From positions 1 to 52,714 of the forward strand of contig JANQJH010000060.1 of NCBI GenBank assembly GCA_028281705.1: a stretch of 52,714 nucleotides of DNA. Direction: 5' to 3'. This document shows positions 16,020 to 28,400 of this stretch, in pieces (position 1 is the first letter of the stretch; each line of letters begins with the position of its first letter). The translations under genes and the position numbers were made by a program. Source of the DNA: Verrucomicrobiales bacterium. GTDB taxonomy: Bacteria; Verrucomicrobiota; Verrucomicrobiia; Verrucomicrobiales; DEV007. Under the pieces are notes generated by a model that worked only from the letters and a program-made list of their open reading frames with translations, had not been told where the DNA came from and did no database searches.

Positions 16020-16365
16020 GACGTGCCCTATCCTATCGATTGTTGCTGGTCGTGCTGGCCTGCTTGCCGCTTTTCCGGTGGGGAAGGGTACTGTCGAGAA
16101 CGATCAGGACATTGCAAGGGGAATGGGGGTGTAGGACCGTGTTTTTCCCGGGCGAGAGGCTCGTGGAAGAGGGGATTTTACAGGGAAAATTATCGTTTGA
16201 CAGCTTAGGGCCCTCTGATAGCCTTCCGCTCGCTCTTTCGGGCGGTTTCGAGATTCCTCTCGATGCGTCTGTCTTTTCCAGCCAGGAAGGTAGTCGCAGC
16301 CAGAGCCTTTGACCTTCCGGAGAGCGGCTTTCGCGCGAAGCTTCCAAGCTTCAAGCGATGGTTTT
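16020..16365. other. Intergenic region upstream of tRNA-Thr
   Basis: No credible gene is seen. A consensus -35 TTGACA (16197-16202) is followed 16 bases later by a poor -10 (TAGCCT, 16219-16224), a weak promoter candidate for the tRNA-tuf unit. A perfect 7-bp inverted repeat, GAAGCTT-CC-AAGCTTC (16337-16352), lies 13 bases before the tRNA. The rest shows no structure I can support. Confidence 0.4.
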
Positions 16366-16440
<75 letters not shown>

Positions 16441-16518
16441 TGCGTCAACCTACACAACCTTCACTAAATCAAAGAAACCAAATCCGCCGCAAGGCGCACC
16501 ATCAAGAACTCGTAAAAA

Positions 16519-17703
<1,185 letters not shown>

Positions 17704-17754
17704 TTCGCGTCGAGCGGCTCTCAACGGATCACCCACTGAGTTCCTTTACAGCGA

Positions 17755-17790
17755 ACAGAGAGCCGGGCGACCGGCTCTCTGTTTGCCTTT
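17755..17790 (+). terminator. Rho-independent terminator after tuf
   Basis: A 12-bp perfect stem (ACAGAGAGCCGG / CCGGCTCTCTGT) with loop GCGA, followed by TTGCCTTT. It separates tuf from the secE operon. Confidence 0.9.
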
Positions 17791-17804
17791 ATCAACCACC
17801 ACGT

Positions 17805-17832
17805 TTGACAGGGCATCCGCTCTTGTCATGAT
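17805..17832 (+). promoter_or_regulatory. Putative promoter of the secE-nusG operon
   Basis: An exact -35 TTGACA (17805-17810) is followed 16 bases later by CATGAT (17827-17832; four of six match). It lies just after the tuf terminator and 37 bases before the secE ATG. Confidence 0.45.
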
Positions 17833-17869
17833 TGCGCGCACGCACCAGTAGTACTAGTTCACGACGACG

Positions 17870-18094
17870 ATGTTTGGGAAATTTTACAATTACCTCGGGG
17901 AAGTTAAGATCGAGCTCCAGAAGGCCACCTGGCCCTGGGACCCGAAGGAGACGGGATTCAAGAAGTACCGTCAGTTGGTGGATCACACGGTGGTCGTAGT
18001 CATCGCGATGATTCTCCTCGCGGGATTTGTCGGGTTTCTCGACTTGGTCATGCGCGGCTTTCTGGCGTTGATCTTGCCGGGCCAGCCGACTTAG
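17870..18094 (+). CDS. secE: Preprotein translocase subunit SecE
   Basis: 74 aa, the short single-span form. An amphipathic helix (YLGEVKIELQKATWPW) is followed by a K-T-G-F-K-K-Y linker and one transmembrane helix (about residues 41-65). SecE clamps the two halves of SecY in the Sec channel. It is first in the secE-nusG-rplKAJL-rpoBC order. No Shine-Dalgarno is seen before the ATG. Confidence 0.93.
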   Translation: MFGKFYNYLGEVKIELQKATWPWDPKETGFKKYRQLVDHTVVVVIAMILLAGFVGFLDLVMRGFLALILPGQPT

Positions 18095-18118
18095 ATTCCG
18101 TATTCTTACCGCCTAGCC

Positions 18119-18688
18119 ATGCCAGTTATCCCCGCTCCCAAAGACCAGTGGTATGTGGTGCATGTACTCTCCGGACAGGAGGGGAAAGTGCGTGACAATG
18201 TCAATCGGCGTGTCGTTGCGGAAGAGATGGGAGACTGTGTCTACGAGGTCTTGGTTCCGACGGAGATGGTCTCCGAGGTCAAGAAAGGCAAGAAGACCTC
18301 GAGCAAGCGCAAGTTTTTTCCCGGCTACGTCATCGTCAACATGTACCTCCTGGAGGAGGACGGACGGCTGAACGATCGGACCTGGTATTTCATCAAAGAG
18401 ACCACCGGTGTGATCAATTTCGCCGGGAACAAGAACCGCCCCATGCCCATGCGGCAGTCGGAAGTGGAACAGATGCTGGCGCAGATCAAGGAGCGCGAGG
18501 ACGATGAGAAGCCGCGCATCACGCATGAAGTTGGGGATACAGTGAAAGTCGCCGACGGTCCCTTCGAGAGCCAGAACGGGATGGTGGAGGAGATCGACCA
18601 CGATCGCGGCAAGATCATGGTCTCCGTCGATATCTTCGGACGGAAGACCATCGTGGAGTTGGAAAACTGGCAAGTGGAGTCCGCCTAG
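18119..18688 (+). CDS. nusG: Transcription termination/antitermination factor NusG
   Basis: 189 aa. The N-terminal NGN domain begins WYVVHVLSGQEGKVRDN and includes the FPGYVIVNM motif; the C-terminal KOW domain has VGDTVKVADGPFESQNG. NusG binds RNA polymerase, limits pausing and links to Rho or ribosomal protein S10. The linker and KOW tail have normal length, with no inserted domain. The gene lies 24 bases downstream of secE. Confidence 0.96.
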   Translation: MPVIPAPKDQWYVVHVLSGQEGKVRDNVNRRVVAEEMGDCVYEVLVPTEMVSEVKKGKKTSSKRKFFPGYVIVNMYLLEEDGRLNDRTWYFIKETTGVINFAGNKNRPMPMRQSEVEQMLAQIKEREDDEKPRITHEVGDTVKVADGPFESQNGMVEEIDHDRGKIMVSVDIFGRKTIVELENWQVESA

Positions 18689-18796
18689 GAGCGGGATCCG
18701 GGTAAATCAGGGGTCGGCGCAAAACGGCCGTTGCCTTTCTCGAAAACTGGTGTAGCCCCTTGGTCCCCCCGATAAAAATTTTTTAAAACGCACGTC

Positions 18797-19225
18797 ATGG
18801 CCAAAGAAATCACTTCCACCATCAAGCTTCAGATTCCCGCGGGCCAAGCCAATCCCGCGCCGCCCGTGGGCCCCGCCCTGGGTCAAAACGGGGTCAATAT
18901 CATGGAATTCTGCAAGGCCTTCAACGCGGCCACGCAGAAGCAGGCGGGCGACATTCTTCCCGTCGTGATCTCGGTCTACAAGGACAAGTCCTTCACCTTC
19001 GTGACCAAATCGCCGCCCGCGGCGGTGCTGATCAAGAAGGCCGCAGGGATCGCCTCCGGCTCGGGAGAGCCGCACAAGAAGAAAGTGGGCTCCTTGACCA
19101 AGGAACAGCTTTTGGAAATCGCCAAAACGAAAATGAAAGACCTCAACGCACGCGATGAAGAGGCGGCCTGCCGTATCATCGCCGGCACCGCTCGCCAGAT
19201 GGGCGTTGAGACCCCCGTTGAGTAA
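18797..19225 (+). CDS. rplK: 50S ribosomal protein L11
   Basis: 142 aa, full length. The N-terminal domain has the [22 protein letters not shown] motif, and the C-terminal rRNA-binding domain has [25 protein letters not shown]11 forms the stalk base of the GTPase-associated centre. A 108-base gap separates it from nusG, ending in an A/T-rich stretch immediately before the ATG; no Shine-Dalgarno is visible. Confidence 0.97.
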   Translation: MAKEITSTIKLQIPAGQANPAPPVGPALGQNGVNIMEFCKAFNAATQKQAGDILPVVISVYKDKSFTFVTKSPPAAVLIKKAAGIASGSGEPHKKKVGSLTKEQLLEIAKTKMKDLNARDEEAACRIIAGTARQMGVETPVE

Positions 19226-19355
19226 CCTTTTCTATTTGGGAGGCGGGGCAGGATCGATTTCGTCGGTCCATTGCCAGTGTTCGCCACCCGTAAGCAAGCA
19301 CACAACCAAAGACAAACGCAGGAGGGTTTGAACCCGTTGGCACTGCACATCCGAC

Positions 19356-20057
19356 ATGGCTAAAAAACGCAGCAAACGCTACCTCAAGGCCGCCGAATTG
19401 GTGAAGCCTGACAAGGAGTACACCCTGGAAGAAGCGGCGGGAGTGATCAAGAAATTCCCCGCGCCGAAGTTCGATCAAACGGTCACCATCTCTTTCAAGA
19501 TGGGGGTCGATCCCCGCCAATCCGATCAGATGATCCGCGGCACTTGTCCCTTGCCCCACGGCAGCGGAAAAGAGGTTCGGGTCCTGGTCTTCGCCAAGGG
19601 CGACGCCGCCGCTGCCGCGGAAAAAGCCGGTGCGGAGCATGTCGGTTTCGAGGATCTCGTGAAAAAGGTTCAGGGTGGATTCACCGATTTCGATGTGGCC
19701 GTGGCCACGCCGGATGCCATGTCTGAAGTGCGGAAACTGGGCCGCGTGCTCGGTCCCCGCGGCCTCATGCCCAACCCCAAGACCGGCACGGTGACGGACG
19801 ACACCGCCAGCGCGGTGAAAGCGGTCAAGGCCGGCCGGGTGGATTTCAAGCTGGACCGGAATGGGAACATTTCCGTGCCCATCGGGCGTGCTGGATTCAA
19901 CGAGAACCAGCTTTCAGAAAACGGCGCCGCCGTCATCGAGGCCATTCAGCGTGCCAAGCCTCCGGCAGCCAAGGGACGCTACATCCAATCCGCCACCATG
20001 GCGGCCACCATGAGCCCCGGCCTGCCCTTGCTGCCCTCGCTCTACGCCGCTGTCTAA
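19356..20057 (+). CDS. rplA: 50S ribosomal protein L1
   Basis: 233 aa, full length. It starts KKRSKRYLKAAELV; the core has GRVLGPRGLMPNPKTGTVT, the L1 signature. L1 binds 23S rRNA at the E-site stalk and in many bacteria represses its own operon by binding the mRNA leader. The 130-base gap before it could hold such a site, but I cannot identify one. Confidence 0.97.
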   Translation: MAKKRSKRYLKAAELVKPDKEYTLEEAAGVIKKFPAPKFDQTVTISFKMGVDPRQSDQMIRGTCPLPHGSGKEVRVLVFAKGDAAAAAEKAGAEHVGFEDLVKKVQGGFTDFDVAVATPDAMSEVRKLGRVLGPRGLMPNPKTGTVTDDTASAVKAVKAGRVDFKLDRNGNISVPIGRAGFNENQLSENGAAVIEAIQRAKPPAAKGRYIQSATMAATMSPGLPLLPSLYAAV

Positions 20058-20084
20058 CTTTTAACCAGGAGTTTCGCAAGAACC

Positions 20085-20597
20085 ATGCAAGTAGAGAAAA
20101 AGACCATCATCGACGATCTCTTGGAGCGCGTGAACGCCTCGCCGTTCATGATCGTGACAGATTACAACGGGCTGACGGTGAGCCAATTTGAAGAGCTGCG
20201 CACCCGGCTCGCCGGCGTGGGATCCTCGATCCACGTGACGAAGAACAGCTACATCAAGCGCGTCATCAAGGAATCTGATCTTCCCGAGGGCCTGGCGGAG
20301 TGTCTCCAGGGCCAGACGGCGATCGTCACGGGTGAGGAAGACGTCTGCGGGGCGGCGAAGATCGTGAAGAACTTCCACAAGGAGTTCACTCGACCGCTGA
20401 TCAAGATGGGCGTGCTGGACGGCAAGCTCATGAGTGAGGCCGAGGTCAACCAGCTGGCCGATCTGCCTTCGAAAGATCAGCTTCTGGGGCAGCTTCTGGG
20501 TCTCCTTCAAGCGCCGGCGACCAATCTGGCCCGGCTGCTCAACGAGCCCGGCGCTCAGATCGCACGGGCCATGCAGGCGCACGTGGACAAAGGCTAG
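20085..20597 (+). CDS. rplJ: 50S ribosomal protein L10
   Basis: 170 aa. It starts with KKTIIDDLLERVNASPFMIVTDYNG-like sequence, and the C-terminal helix that carries the L7/L12 dimers is present. L10 anchors the ribosomal stalk. Unlike most genes in this block it has a Shine-Dalgarno-like AGGAG (20067-20071), 13 bases before the ATG. The gap to rplA is only 27 bases, too short for the usual long L10 leader. Confidence 0.95.
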   Translation: MQVEKKTIIDDLLERVNASPFMIVTDYNGLTVSQFEELRTRLAGVGSSIHVTKNSYIKRVIKESDLPEGLAECLQGQTAIVTGEEDVCGAAKIVKNFHKEFTRPLIKMGVLDGKLMSEAEVNQLADLPSKDQLLGQLLGLLQAPATNLARLLNEPGAQIARAMQAHVDKG

Positions 20598-20806
20598 AGC
20601 GCTTTGCCTGCCGCTTCTCCCTCTTCCGCACCAGCCAGCGAGAACCTCATCACCATCCACCTCCTATTCGATTCCAAAACCTTTCCGAGGGCCGTCTCTG
20701 CGGTCCTTTGAAATACACCATAACCTAAACGGTTCCTCGTCGGGAGCGCGGCTGCGACCCTGAAATTTCCTGGAGCTCCAGGAAGCGACGATACCAACCC
20801 AATACC

Positions 20807-21184
20807 ATGGCAGACATTGATAAACTCGTAGAAGAACTCAGCGGAATCACGTTGCTCGAAGCAGCGGATCTCGTGAAAGCACTGGAAGACAAACTCGGCG
20901 TGAGCGCTGCTGCCCCTGTGGCCGTGGCTGCCGGCCCTGCCGGTGGCGATGCCGCCCCCGCCGAAGAGAAAACCGAGTTCGACGTCGTCCTCACGGATGT
21001 CGGTAGCAACAAGATCGCCGTCATTAAGGAAGTGCGCGGCGCGGTGGCCGGGCTCGGTCTGGCCGACGCCAAGAAACTCGTCGAGAGCGCTCCTTGCCCC
21101 GTCAAGGAAGGCGTCGGTAAGGAAGAAGCCGAAGAGACTCAGAAGAAGCTCGAGGCCGCTGGCGCCAAGGTCGAACTCAAGTAG
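20807..21184 (+). CDS. rplL: 50S ribosomal protein L7/L12
   Basis: 125 aa. It has an N-terminal dimerisation helix, an Ala/Gly/Pro hinge (about residues 36-55), and a C-terminal factor-binding domain with [17 protein letters not shown] and [15 protein letters not shown]. It forms the mobile stalk that recruits translation GTPases. The 209-base gap after rplJ contains no gene. No Shine-Dalgarno is seen. Confidence 0.97.
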   Translation: MADIDKLVEELSGITLLEAADLVKALEDKLGVSAAAPVAVAAGPAGGDAAPAEEKTEFDVVLTDVGSNKIAVIKEVRGAVAGLGLADAKKLVESAPCPVKEGVGKEEAEETQKKLEAAGAKVELK

Positions 21185-21532
21185 TCCGGTCTTCGTTCTT
21201 CAAGCATACGTTTAGCCCAGTGCCGGTCCCACGCGGACCGGCCTGTGGCTGGACGGCAGCCACGGGACGGGAACTGAATGGTTCACGTCCACGCGACCAC
21301 TCCCCGCCGGGGAGGGTAAATTCTTTTCAATTGTCAAGGTTTTTTCCTTGCGCTTTCTAGATCTTTGTCTTGCGTATCGCCCTCAGCCCTATCGTTCTCC
21401 GCGTCCGCTAGCCTTTAAATTCTGTTAAGCCCGCGATCCATCTGGTCGATCGGGCTTTTCCCGTGCCCTCATTTCTCAACTCGTCGTCAAGTAACCCTTC
21501 TTACGCGCAATCCCGCACCCTGATACCCGATC
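21185..21532 (+). other. rplL-rpoB intergenic region with hairpins
   Basis: This 348-base stretch holds two strong hairpins soon after rplL: GCCGGTCC-CACGC-GGACCGGC (21222-21242) and GTGGCTG-GACGG-CAGCCAC (21245-21263, extendable by wobble pairs). A T-rich segment follows (around 21320-21345), then the attenuator-like hairpin at 21427-21459. In E. coli the same junction holds an attenuator and an RNase III site that lower rpoBC relative to ribosomal protein expression; a similar role here is inferred. No gene is seen. Confidence 0.55.
21427..21459 (+). terminator. Attenuator-like hairpin before rpoB
   Basis: AAGCCCG (21427-21433) pairs with CGGGCTT (21451-21457), and a short T-tract follows (CTTTTCC). 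It lies 74 bases before the rpoB start and has partial intrinsic-terminator form, so some readthrough is expected. Confidence 0.5.
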
Positions 21533-24500
21533 ATGTCAGAGAGACTTTTATTTGGAAAAATCGAGGAACCCATCGAGCCGCCCAATCTCATCGAGATCCA
21601 GCTTCAATCCTATGTGGAGTTCCTGCAACAAGACAAGTCTCCTTCGAAGAGGAGCGATGGCGGACTCCAGGCCGTCTTCAAGGAAGTTTTCCCCATCACC
21701 AGTTACGACGAGAAAGTCACCCTGGACTTCGTCAAGTACGAGGTCGGTGAGCCCAAGCTGACCAACCTCGAGGCCCAGCGGGATGGCGAAACCTACAGCG
21801 CACCGCTCTACGTGTGGTTTGAACTCAAGGATGAGACCGGGACGAAGGAAGAGCGTGTCTATATGGGGGAACTGCCTCTCATGACGTCCCGCGGAACCTT
21901 TGTCATCAATGGCGCGGAGCGGGTGGTGGTGAGCCAGCTTCACCGCTCCCCTGGCATCTGTTTCGAGCGTTCCTACCACCTGAACGGCAAGGAGCTGCAC
22001 GCCTTCCGCATCATTCCCGACCGCGGGTCCTGGCTGGAAGTGCAGTTCGACACGAACGACCTGCTCTACGTCTACCTCGATCGCCGCCGCCGCCGGAGAA
22101 AGTTCCTCGCCACGACCTTCCTCCGCGCCATCGGCTTCAGCACCAACGCCGATATCGTGAAGGAGTTCTACGATATCGAGACCCTCAAGCTGAAAGAGGA
22201 GATGGACGAGGAGGCCCTGAGTTCCAAGGTGACCTTTGAAGATATCCTCGATGGCGAGATCATCGTCGGCAAAGCTTTTGAACCCCTCACCATTGGTGTG
22301 GTGCGGCAGTTGCTCGCCCTGGGACACAAGTCGATCAAGGTGATCGATACCAACCAGGATGAGATCCTCATTAAGTCGCTCAAGAAGGACCCGGCGACGA
22401 ACGAAGAGGAGGCGCTGAAAGACATTTACAAGCGGCTGCGTCCGGGTGACCCGCCCACGGTGGCCAATGCGCGTGCCCTGCTCAAGCGCCTCTTCTTTGA
22501 TCCCAAGAAATATGACCTCACGCGTGTGGGCCGTTACAAGTTGAACCAAAAGCTCGGATTGACGGTCGACAGCAATGAGCGGGTCATGACCTCGGTGGAT
22601 TTCCTCGCCGCGATGAAGTATCTCCTGCAGGTCAAGCAGGGGAACGGTGTGCTCGACGATATCGATCACCTCGGCAGCCGCCGCGTCCGTGCGGTGGGTG
22701 AGCTGCTGGCCAATCAGTGCCGCCTGGGCTTGGCCCGGACCGAGCGCCTGGTGAAGGAGCGCATGACCTTGTTCGACGTGAATCTGGAGGGCATGTCTCC
22801 CCAGAAACTGGTCAACCCGAAGGCGCTCAGCGCCGTGGTGCGCGATTTCTTCGGCCGCTCTCAGCTGAGCCAGTTCATGGATCAGACGAACCCCCTCTCG
22901 GAGCTGACCCACAAGCGGCGTCTCTCCGCCTTGGGACCGGGTGGTCTCAATCGTGACCGCGCCGGCTTTGAAGTCCGTGACGTGCACCCCTCTCACTACG
23001 GCCGGATCTGTCCCATCGAGACGCCGGAGGGTCCCAACATCGGTCTGATCAACTCGATGAGTTGTTTCGCGCGGATCAACGAGTTCGGATTCATCGAGAC
23101 GCCCTACCGCCGGATCGTGGAGGGCAAGGTGGTCGACAAGATCGAGTACCTCACGGCGGACCAGGAAGAGAATTTCAGCATCGCGCAGGCGAACAACCCC
23201 ATCAAGCGGACCGGGGCCTTCGTGAACCCGACGATCACCGTGCGGTATCGCGGTGAGTTCATGGACATCAATCCGAAGGAGTGTTCCTACATGGACGTCT
23301 CGCCCAAGCAGTTAGTCTCCGTGGCGGCGAGCCTCATCCCGTTCCTCGAGCACGATGACGCCAACCGCGCCCTCATGGGATCGAACATGCAACGCCAAGG
23401 GGTTCCCTTGTTGCGCTCCGACGCTCCCTTCGTGGGAACGGGAATGGAGGCCAAGGCGGCCCGTGATTCCCGTGCCGTGGTGGTTTCAGAATGCGACGGG
23501 ATCGTGGCGGCGGCCACCGCCGAACGCGTCGTGGTGTCGGCCGATGGCGAACTGCCCTGCTCCGACATCGAGTTCCTCACCCGGCCGGAGAAGCTCAAGA
23601 GCAACCCTTCCAAGGGGCTCCACGTCTATCCCTTCCGCAAGTTCATGCGTTCCAATGCGGGCACCTGTATGAACCAGACGCCGCTCGTGCGGCGGGGCGA
23701 CAAGGTCAAGAAGGGCGACGTGCTGGCCGATGGGCCCTGCACCGAGGATGGCGAACTCGCCCTCGGGCGCAACGTCCTCGTGGCCTTCATGTCGTGGAAC
23801 GGCTACAACTTTGAGGATGCCATCGCCATCTCCGAGCGGGTGGTGAAGGACGACATCTACACTTCCATCCACATCGACGAGTACGATATCGGTGCGCGGG
23901 ACACCAAGTTGGGTCCCGAGGAAATCACCCGGGACATTCCCAACGTGGGTGAAGAGGCTCTGAGCGATCTGGGGCCGGACGGCGTCATCCGCGTCGGCGC
24001 CGAGGTCAAGCCCGGGGACATTCTCGTGGGTAAGATCACGCCCAAGAGCGAGACCGAGCTGGCGCCGGAAGAACGTCTTCTTCGGGCCATCTTTGGTGAG
24101 AAGGCGGCCGATGTGAAAGACACCTCCCTCCGCGTGCCCTCGGGCTGCACGGGAATCGTCATGGACGTGCGCGTGTCCTCCCGCCGCGAGGTGATGCAGG
24201 AGAAGCTCTCCTCCACCGAGGTGAAGAAGCAGTACAAGGTCATTGAGGAAGATTACAAGAAGAAGAAATCTTCTCTCACGGATCAGCTGACGGAGAAGCT
24301 CTCGGACATCTTGTTAGGTGAGAAGATCCCCTTGGACGTGGTCAACGAGCAGACCGGAGAGATCATCATCCCGGCCAATCGGAAGATCACCAAGACGCTT
24401 CTGCGCAAATTGGCCGCGGTCTACGATCACATCGAGATCGATCCGAGTCCGATTCGGAACAAGATCATGGAGATCACCAAGGCCTTCGAATCGAAGTTCA

Positions 24501-25366
24501 CCGACATCGAGAACGAGCGTGAGACCGCCATGGACCGGATCGAGAGCGGCGACGAAGTCGATCCCGGCATCATCAAACAGGTCAAAGTCTACATCGCCGC
24601 CAAGCGCAAGCTGAGCGTGGGCGACAAGATGGCCGGCCGTCACGGGAACAAAGGGGTGGTGGCCACCGTGGTGCCGGAAGAGGACATGCCCTTCCTCGAT
24701 GATGGCACGCCGGTTGACATCATTCTCAATCCCCTGGGCGTGCCCAGCCGGATGAACGTTGGGCAGGTCCTGGAGACGCACCTCGGTGTCGCCGCCAAGG
24801 CGCTGGGGATCAAGTTCGGCACCCCGGTGTTCGACGGGATTCCCGAATCCAAGATCGTCGAGTATCTCACCGAGGCTAAGGCCAAGGACGGGTATTCCTG
24901 GATTGGCATCAACGGCAAATCGACCCTTTACGACGGCCGCACCGGTCGCTCCTTCGACCAGGATGTGGTGGTGGGCTACATTTACATGCTCAAGCTCGGT
25001 CACCTGGTGGCCGACAAGATTCACGCCCGCGCCGTGGGCCCCTACTCGCTCGTGACCCAGCAACCTCTGGGTGGCAAGGCACAGTATGGCGGACAGCGCT
25101 TTGGCGAAATGGAGGTCTGGGCCCTGGAGGCGTATGGCGCGGCCTACACCTTGCAGGAGCTTCTCACGGTGAAATCGGACGATGTCCAGGGACGCACCCG
25201 GATCTACGAGGCCATCGTCAAAGGAGACAACAACCTGGAGGCCGGGACGCCCGAATCCTTCAACGTCTTGATCAAGGAATTACAGAGTCTCGGACTCGAC
25301 GTGCGGGTCGGCCCTCGAGGTGGGCCTCGCGAAGCCGACGGTGGTTTGGAAACCCTCACGGCCTAA
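21533..25366 (+). CDS. rpoB: DNA-directed RNA polymerase subunit beta
   Basis: 1277 aa, full length. The rifampicin-pocket region reads [20 protein letters not shown], then [14 protein letters not shown], a sensitive-type sequence with no known resistance substitution in view. The conserved block [12 protein letters not shown] and a C-terminal block with [21 protein letters not shown] are present, the latter contacting the beta-prime subunit. No Shine-Dalgarno precedes the ATG. An rpoB-rpoC gap of 48 bases indicates cotranscription. Confidence 0.98.
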   Translation: MSERLLFGKIEEPIEPPNLIEIQLQSYVEFLQQDKSPSKRSDGGLQAVFKEVFPITSYDEKVTLDFVKYEVGEPKLTNLEAQRDGETYSAPLYVWFELKDETGTKEERVYMGELPLMTSRGTFVINGAERVVVSQLHRSPGICFERSYHLNGKELHAFRIIPDRGSWLEVQFDTNDLLYVYLDRRRRRRKFLATTFLRAIGFSTNADIVKEFYDIETLKLKEEMDEEALSSKVTFEDILDGEIIVGKAFEPLTIGVVRQLLALGHKSIKVIDTNQDEILIKSLKKDPATNEEEALKDIYKRLRPGDPPTVANARALLKRLFFDPKKYDLTRVGRYKLNQKLGLTVDSNERVMTSVDFLAAMKYLLQVKQGNGVLDDIDHLGSRRVRAVGELLANQCRLGLARTERLVKERMTLFDVNLEGMSPQKLVNPKALSAVVRDFFGRSQLSQFMDQTNPLSELTHKRRLSALGPGGLNRDRAGFEVRDVHPSHYGRICPIETPEGPNIGLINSMSCFARINEFGFIETPYRRIVEGKVVDKIEYLTADQEENFSIAQANNPIKRTGAFVNPTITVRYRGEFMDINPKECSYMDVSPKQLVSVAASLIPFLEHDDANRALMGSNMQRQGVPLLRSDAPFVGTGMEAKAARDSRAVVVSECDGIVAAATAERVVVSADGELPCSDIEFLTRPEKLKSNPSKGLHVYPFRKFMRSNAGTCMNQTPLVRRGDKVKKGDVLADGPCTEDGELALGRNVLVAFMSWNGYNFEDAIAISERVVKDDIYTSIHIDEYDIGARDTKLGPEEITRDIPNVGEEALSDLGPDGVIRVGAEVKPGDILVGKITPKSETELAPEERLLRAIFGEKAADVKDTSLRVPSGCTGIVMDVRVSSRREVMQEKLSSTEVKKQYKVIEEDYKKKKSSLTDQLTEKLSDILLGEKIPLDVVNEQTGEIIIPANRKITKTLLRKLAAVYDHIEIDPSPIRNKIMEITKAFESKFTDIENERETAMDRIESGDEVDPGIIKQVKVYIAAKRKLSVGDKMAGRHGNKGVVATVVPEEDMPFLDDGTPVDIILNPLGVPSRMNVGQVLETHLGVAAKALGIKFGTPVFDGIPESKIVEYLTEAKAKDGYSWIGINGKSTLYDGRTGRSFDQDVVVGYIYMLKLGHLVADKIHARAVGPYSLVTQQPLGGKAQYGGQRFGEMEVWALEAYGAAYTLQELLTVKSDDVQGRTRIYEAIVKGDNNLEAGTPESFNVLIKELQSLGLDVRVGPRGGPREADGGLETLTA

Positions 25367-25414
25367 CAACTAACTCACGCACGCCACACAACTTAAGCAT
25401 CATCATCATCCATC

Positions 25415-28400
25415 ATGAGTGAGTCTGCTAACATGAACGATTACTTCCGCGTTCCCGAGGAGGACAAGAGCTTCGATCAGGTTTCCATCACGGTTGCCGC
25501 GCCGGATACCATCCGGAGCTGGAGCCGCGGCGAAGTGCGCAATCCGGAGACGATCAATTACCGGACCTTCAAGCCCGAGAAAGGCGGTCTCTTTTGCGAG
25601 CGGATCTTTGGCCCGACGCGCGATTGGGAGTGCGCCTGCGGCAAGTTCAAACGAATCAAGCACAAGGGCGTCATCTGCGACCGTTGCGGGGTCGAGGTCA
25701 CCCTCTCCCGCGTCCGGCGGGAGCGCATGGGGCACATCGAACTCGCCGTTCCCGTGTCCCACATTTGGTTCTACAAGTGCATGCCTTCCCGCATCGGTCT
25801 CATGCTCGACATGAGCGCCCGGATGCTCGAGCGCGTTATTTACTACGAGGACTACATCGTCATCGATCCCGGCAACACGCCGCTGGAGCGTTGTCAGCTC
25901 CTGACCGAGACCGAGATCCGGGAAGCTGAGGACGAGTACGGCGACTCCTTTCGTGCCGGCATGGGGGCCGAGGCGGTTCAGGAATTGCTTTCCCAGGCCA
26001 AACTGGACGAACTCGTGGTGGAATTGGAAGAGGCCATGGAGGCCACCCGATCCAAGCAGATCCGGAAGAAACTGGCCAAGCGGCTCAAGCTCGCCCAGGG
26101 CTTCAGCTCGTCCCATTCCCGTCCGGAGTGGATGATTCTCGAGGTGCTCCCGGTCATTCCCCCCGACCTCCGTCCCTTGGTCCCCCTGGAAGGCGGCCGT
26201 TTTGCCACCTCTGACCTCAACGATCTCTATCGCCGGGTGATCAACCGCAACAATCGTCTGCGCAACCTCCTGCAGTTGAAGACGCCCGACGTCATCATCC
26301 GCAACGAGAAACGCATGCTCCAGGAAGCGGTGGACGCCTTGTTCGACAATGGGCGCCATGGCCGCGCCGTCACCGGTGCGGGGAACCGTCCTCTCAAATC
26401 CCTCAGCGACATGCTCAAGGGCAAGAGCGGCCGTTTCCGCCAGAATTTGTTAGGCAAGCGGGTCGATTACTCGGGCCGCTCCGTCATCGTTATCGGTCCC
26501 GACCTCAAGCTCAACCAGTGCGGCCTGCCCAAGAAGATGGCTCTCGTTCTCTTCGAGCCCTTCATCATTCGCCGGCTCAAGGAACTCGGTTACGTGCACA
26601 CCGTGCGGAGCGCGAAGAAGATGATCGAGCGCAAGACGCCCGAGGTGTGGGATATCCTCGAAGAGGTCACGGCCGGACATCCCGTGATGCTCAACCGTGC
26701 GCCGACCCTGCACCGCTTGTCCATCCAGGCCTTCGAGCCCGTCCTCATCGAGGGCTCGGCCATTCGCGTGCATCCCCTGGTCTGCACGGCGTACAACGCC
26801 GACTTCGATGGCGACCAGATGGCGGTTCATGTGCCCCTCTCCGTCGAAGCTCAAATGGAGGCGCGCATGCTCATGCTGGCGCCAAACAACATCTTCTCGC
26901 CCTCAAGTGGGCGTCCCATCACCACGCCTTCCCAGGATATTACCCTGGGTTCTTATTACATCACGCACTCGCGTTACCCTCAGCCGGCTGCGGAGAGCGA
27001 AGAGGCGGCCAAACTCTCCCTCTTCGCCGATATGGAAGAGGTGGAGTTCGCATTGGCGGAAGGCGCCATCGCCTTGCACCAGTTCGTTCGCATGGCCAAT
27101 CCGGACTACGGAAAAGACACGGTTTTTGGGGATAAAGAAGCCGCCATCATCGTCACCTCGCCTGGGCGCGTACGCTTCAACGAGATCTGGCCGGACGGCC
27201 TTGGTTTCTTCAACAAGAATGTGGGCAAGAGCCAGTTGAGTGACATCATTTGGCGTACCTTCCAAGTGGCCGGTCATGAGGAGACCGTCGAAGCCCTGGA
27301 TCGACTGAAATCCCTCGGGTTCCGTGAGGCCTCTCGTTCGGGGATCTCCATCGGGATCACGGACATGGTGATTCCCGAGGAAAAGAAGCTCCAGTTGGAT
27401 CAGGCCTACACCCAGATCGGTGAGGTCGAGAAACAGTACCGCAAGGGGATCATCACCGACGGTGAGCGCTACAACAAGATTGTGGACATCTGGACCCATG
27501 CCGGTGACCAGATTCAAACCGCGCTCTATCGCACCATCGAACACAATGACGGCAAGCTCGAGGCCAACCCGCTCTATCTCATGGTCGACTCCGGAGCTCG
27601 TGGTAACCGCCAGCAGATCAAGCAGCTCTCAGGGATGCGTGGTCTCATGGCCAAGCCCTCCGGTGAGATCATTGAGCGGCCCATCATTTCGAACTTCCGC
27701 GAGGGTCTCTCCGTCCTGGAATACTTCATCTCGACACACGGCGCCCGCAAGGGTCTGGCCGATACTGCTCTGAAGACCGCGGACTCGGGTTACCTCACGC
27801 GGAAACTGGTCGACGTGGCCCAAGACGTTATTATTACCCAGGAAGACTGTGGCACGGTGAATGGCATCGTGGTCAAGTCCATCTATGAGGGTGACCAGGA
27901 GGTTGTCGAACTCAAGACCCGCGTCTATGGCCGCGTGAGTTGTGAGAAAGTCACCGACCCCGTGACCGGAGAGATCATCGTCAAGGTCAACGAGCTCCTC
28001 GACGAGGACAAGGCCGAGCACGTGACCCGGATCGGTGTGGAACAACTCAAGATTCGTTCCGTACTGACCTGTGAATCCGAGCGTGGCGTTTGTGCTCAAT
28101 GTTATGGACTCAACCTGGCCAACAGTGAAACCGTCAAGGTGGGTGAAGCCGTCGGCATCATCGCCGCCCAGAGTATCGGTGAGCCCGGCACCCAGTTGAC
28201 CATGCGGACCTTCCACATCGGCGGGGTCGCTTCCGGTTCCTTTAAGCAGCCGATCATCAAGTCGAAGCAGAAGGGCATCGTGCGCTATCACGATCTGCGC
28301 GTGGTGGAATCCACCGAGGGTGACTTCGTCGTGCTGAACAAGAACGGTAGTCTCTCCATTCGCGACGACGCCGGCAAAGAGCTGGAGTCCTTCGATCTCG

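Noticed and set aside
21548..22996. 482-codon minus-strand frame opposite rpoB
   Set aside because: Antisense shadow of rpoB; same codon-structure artefact as at tuf and rpoC.
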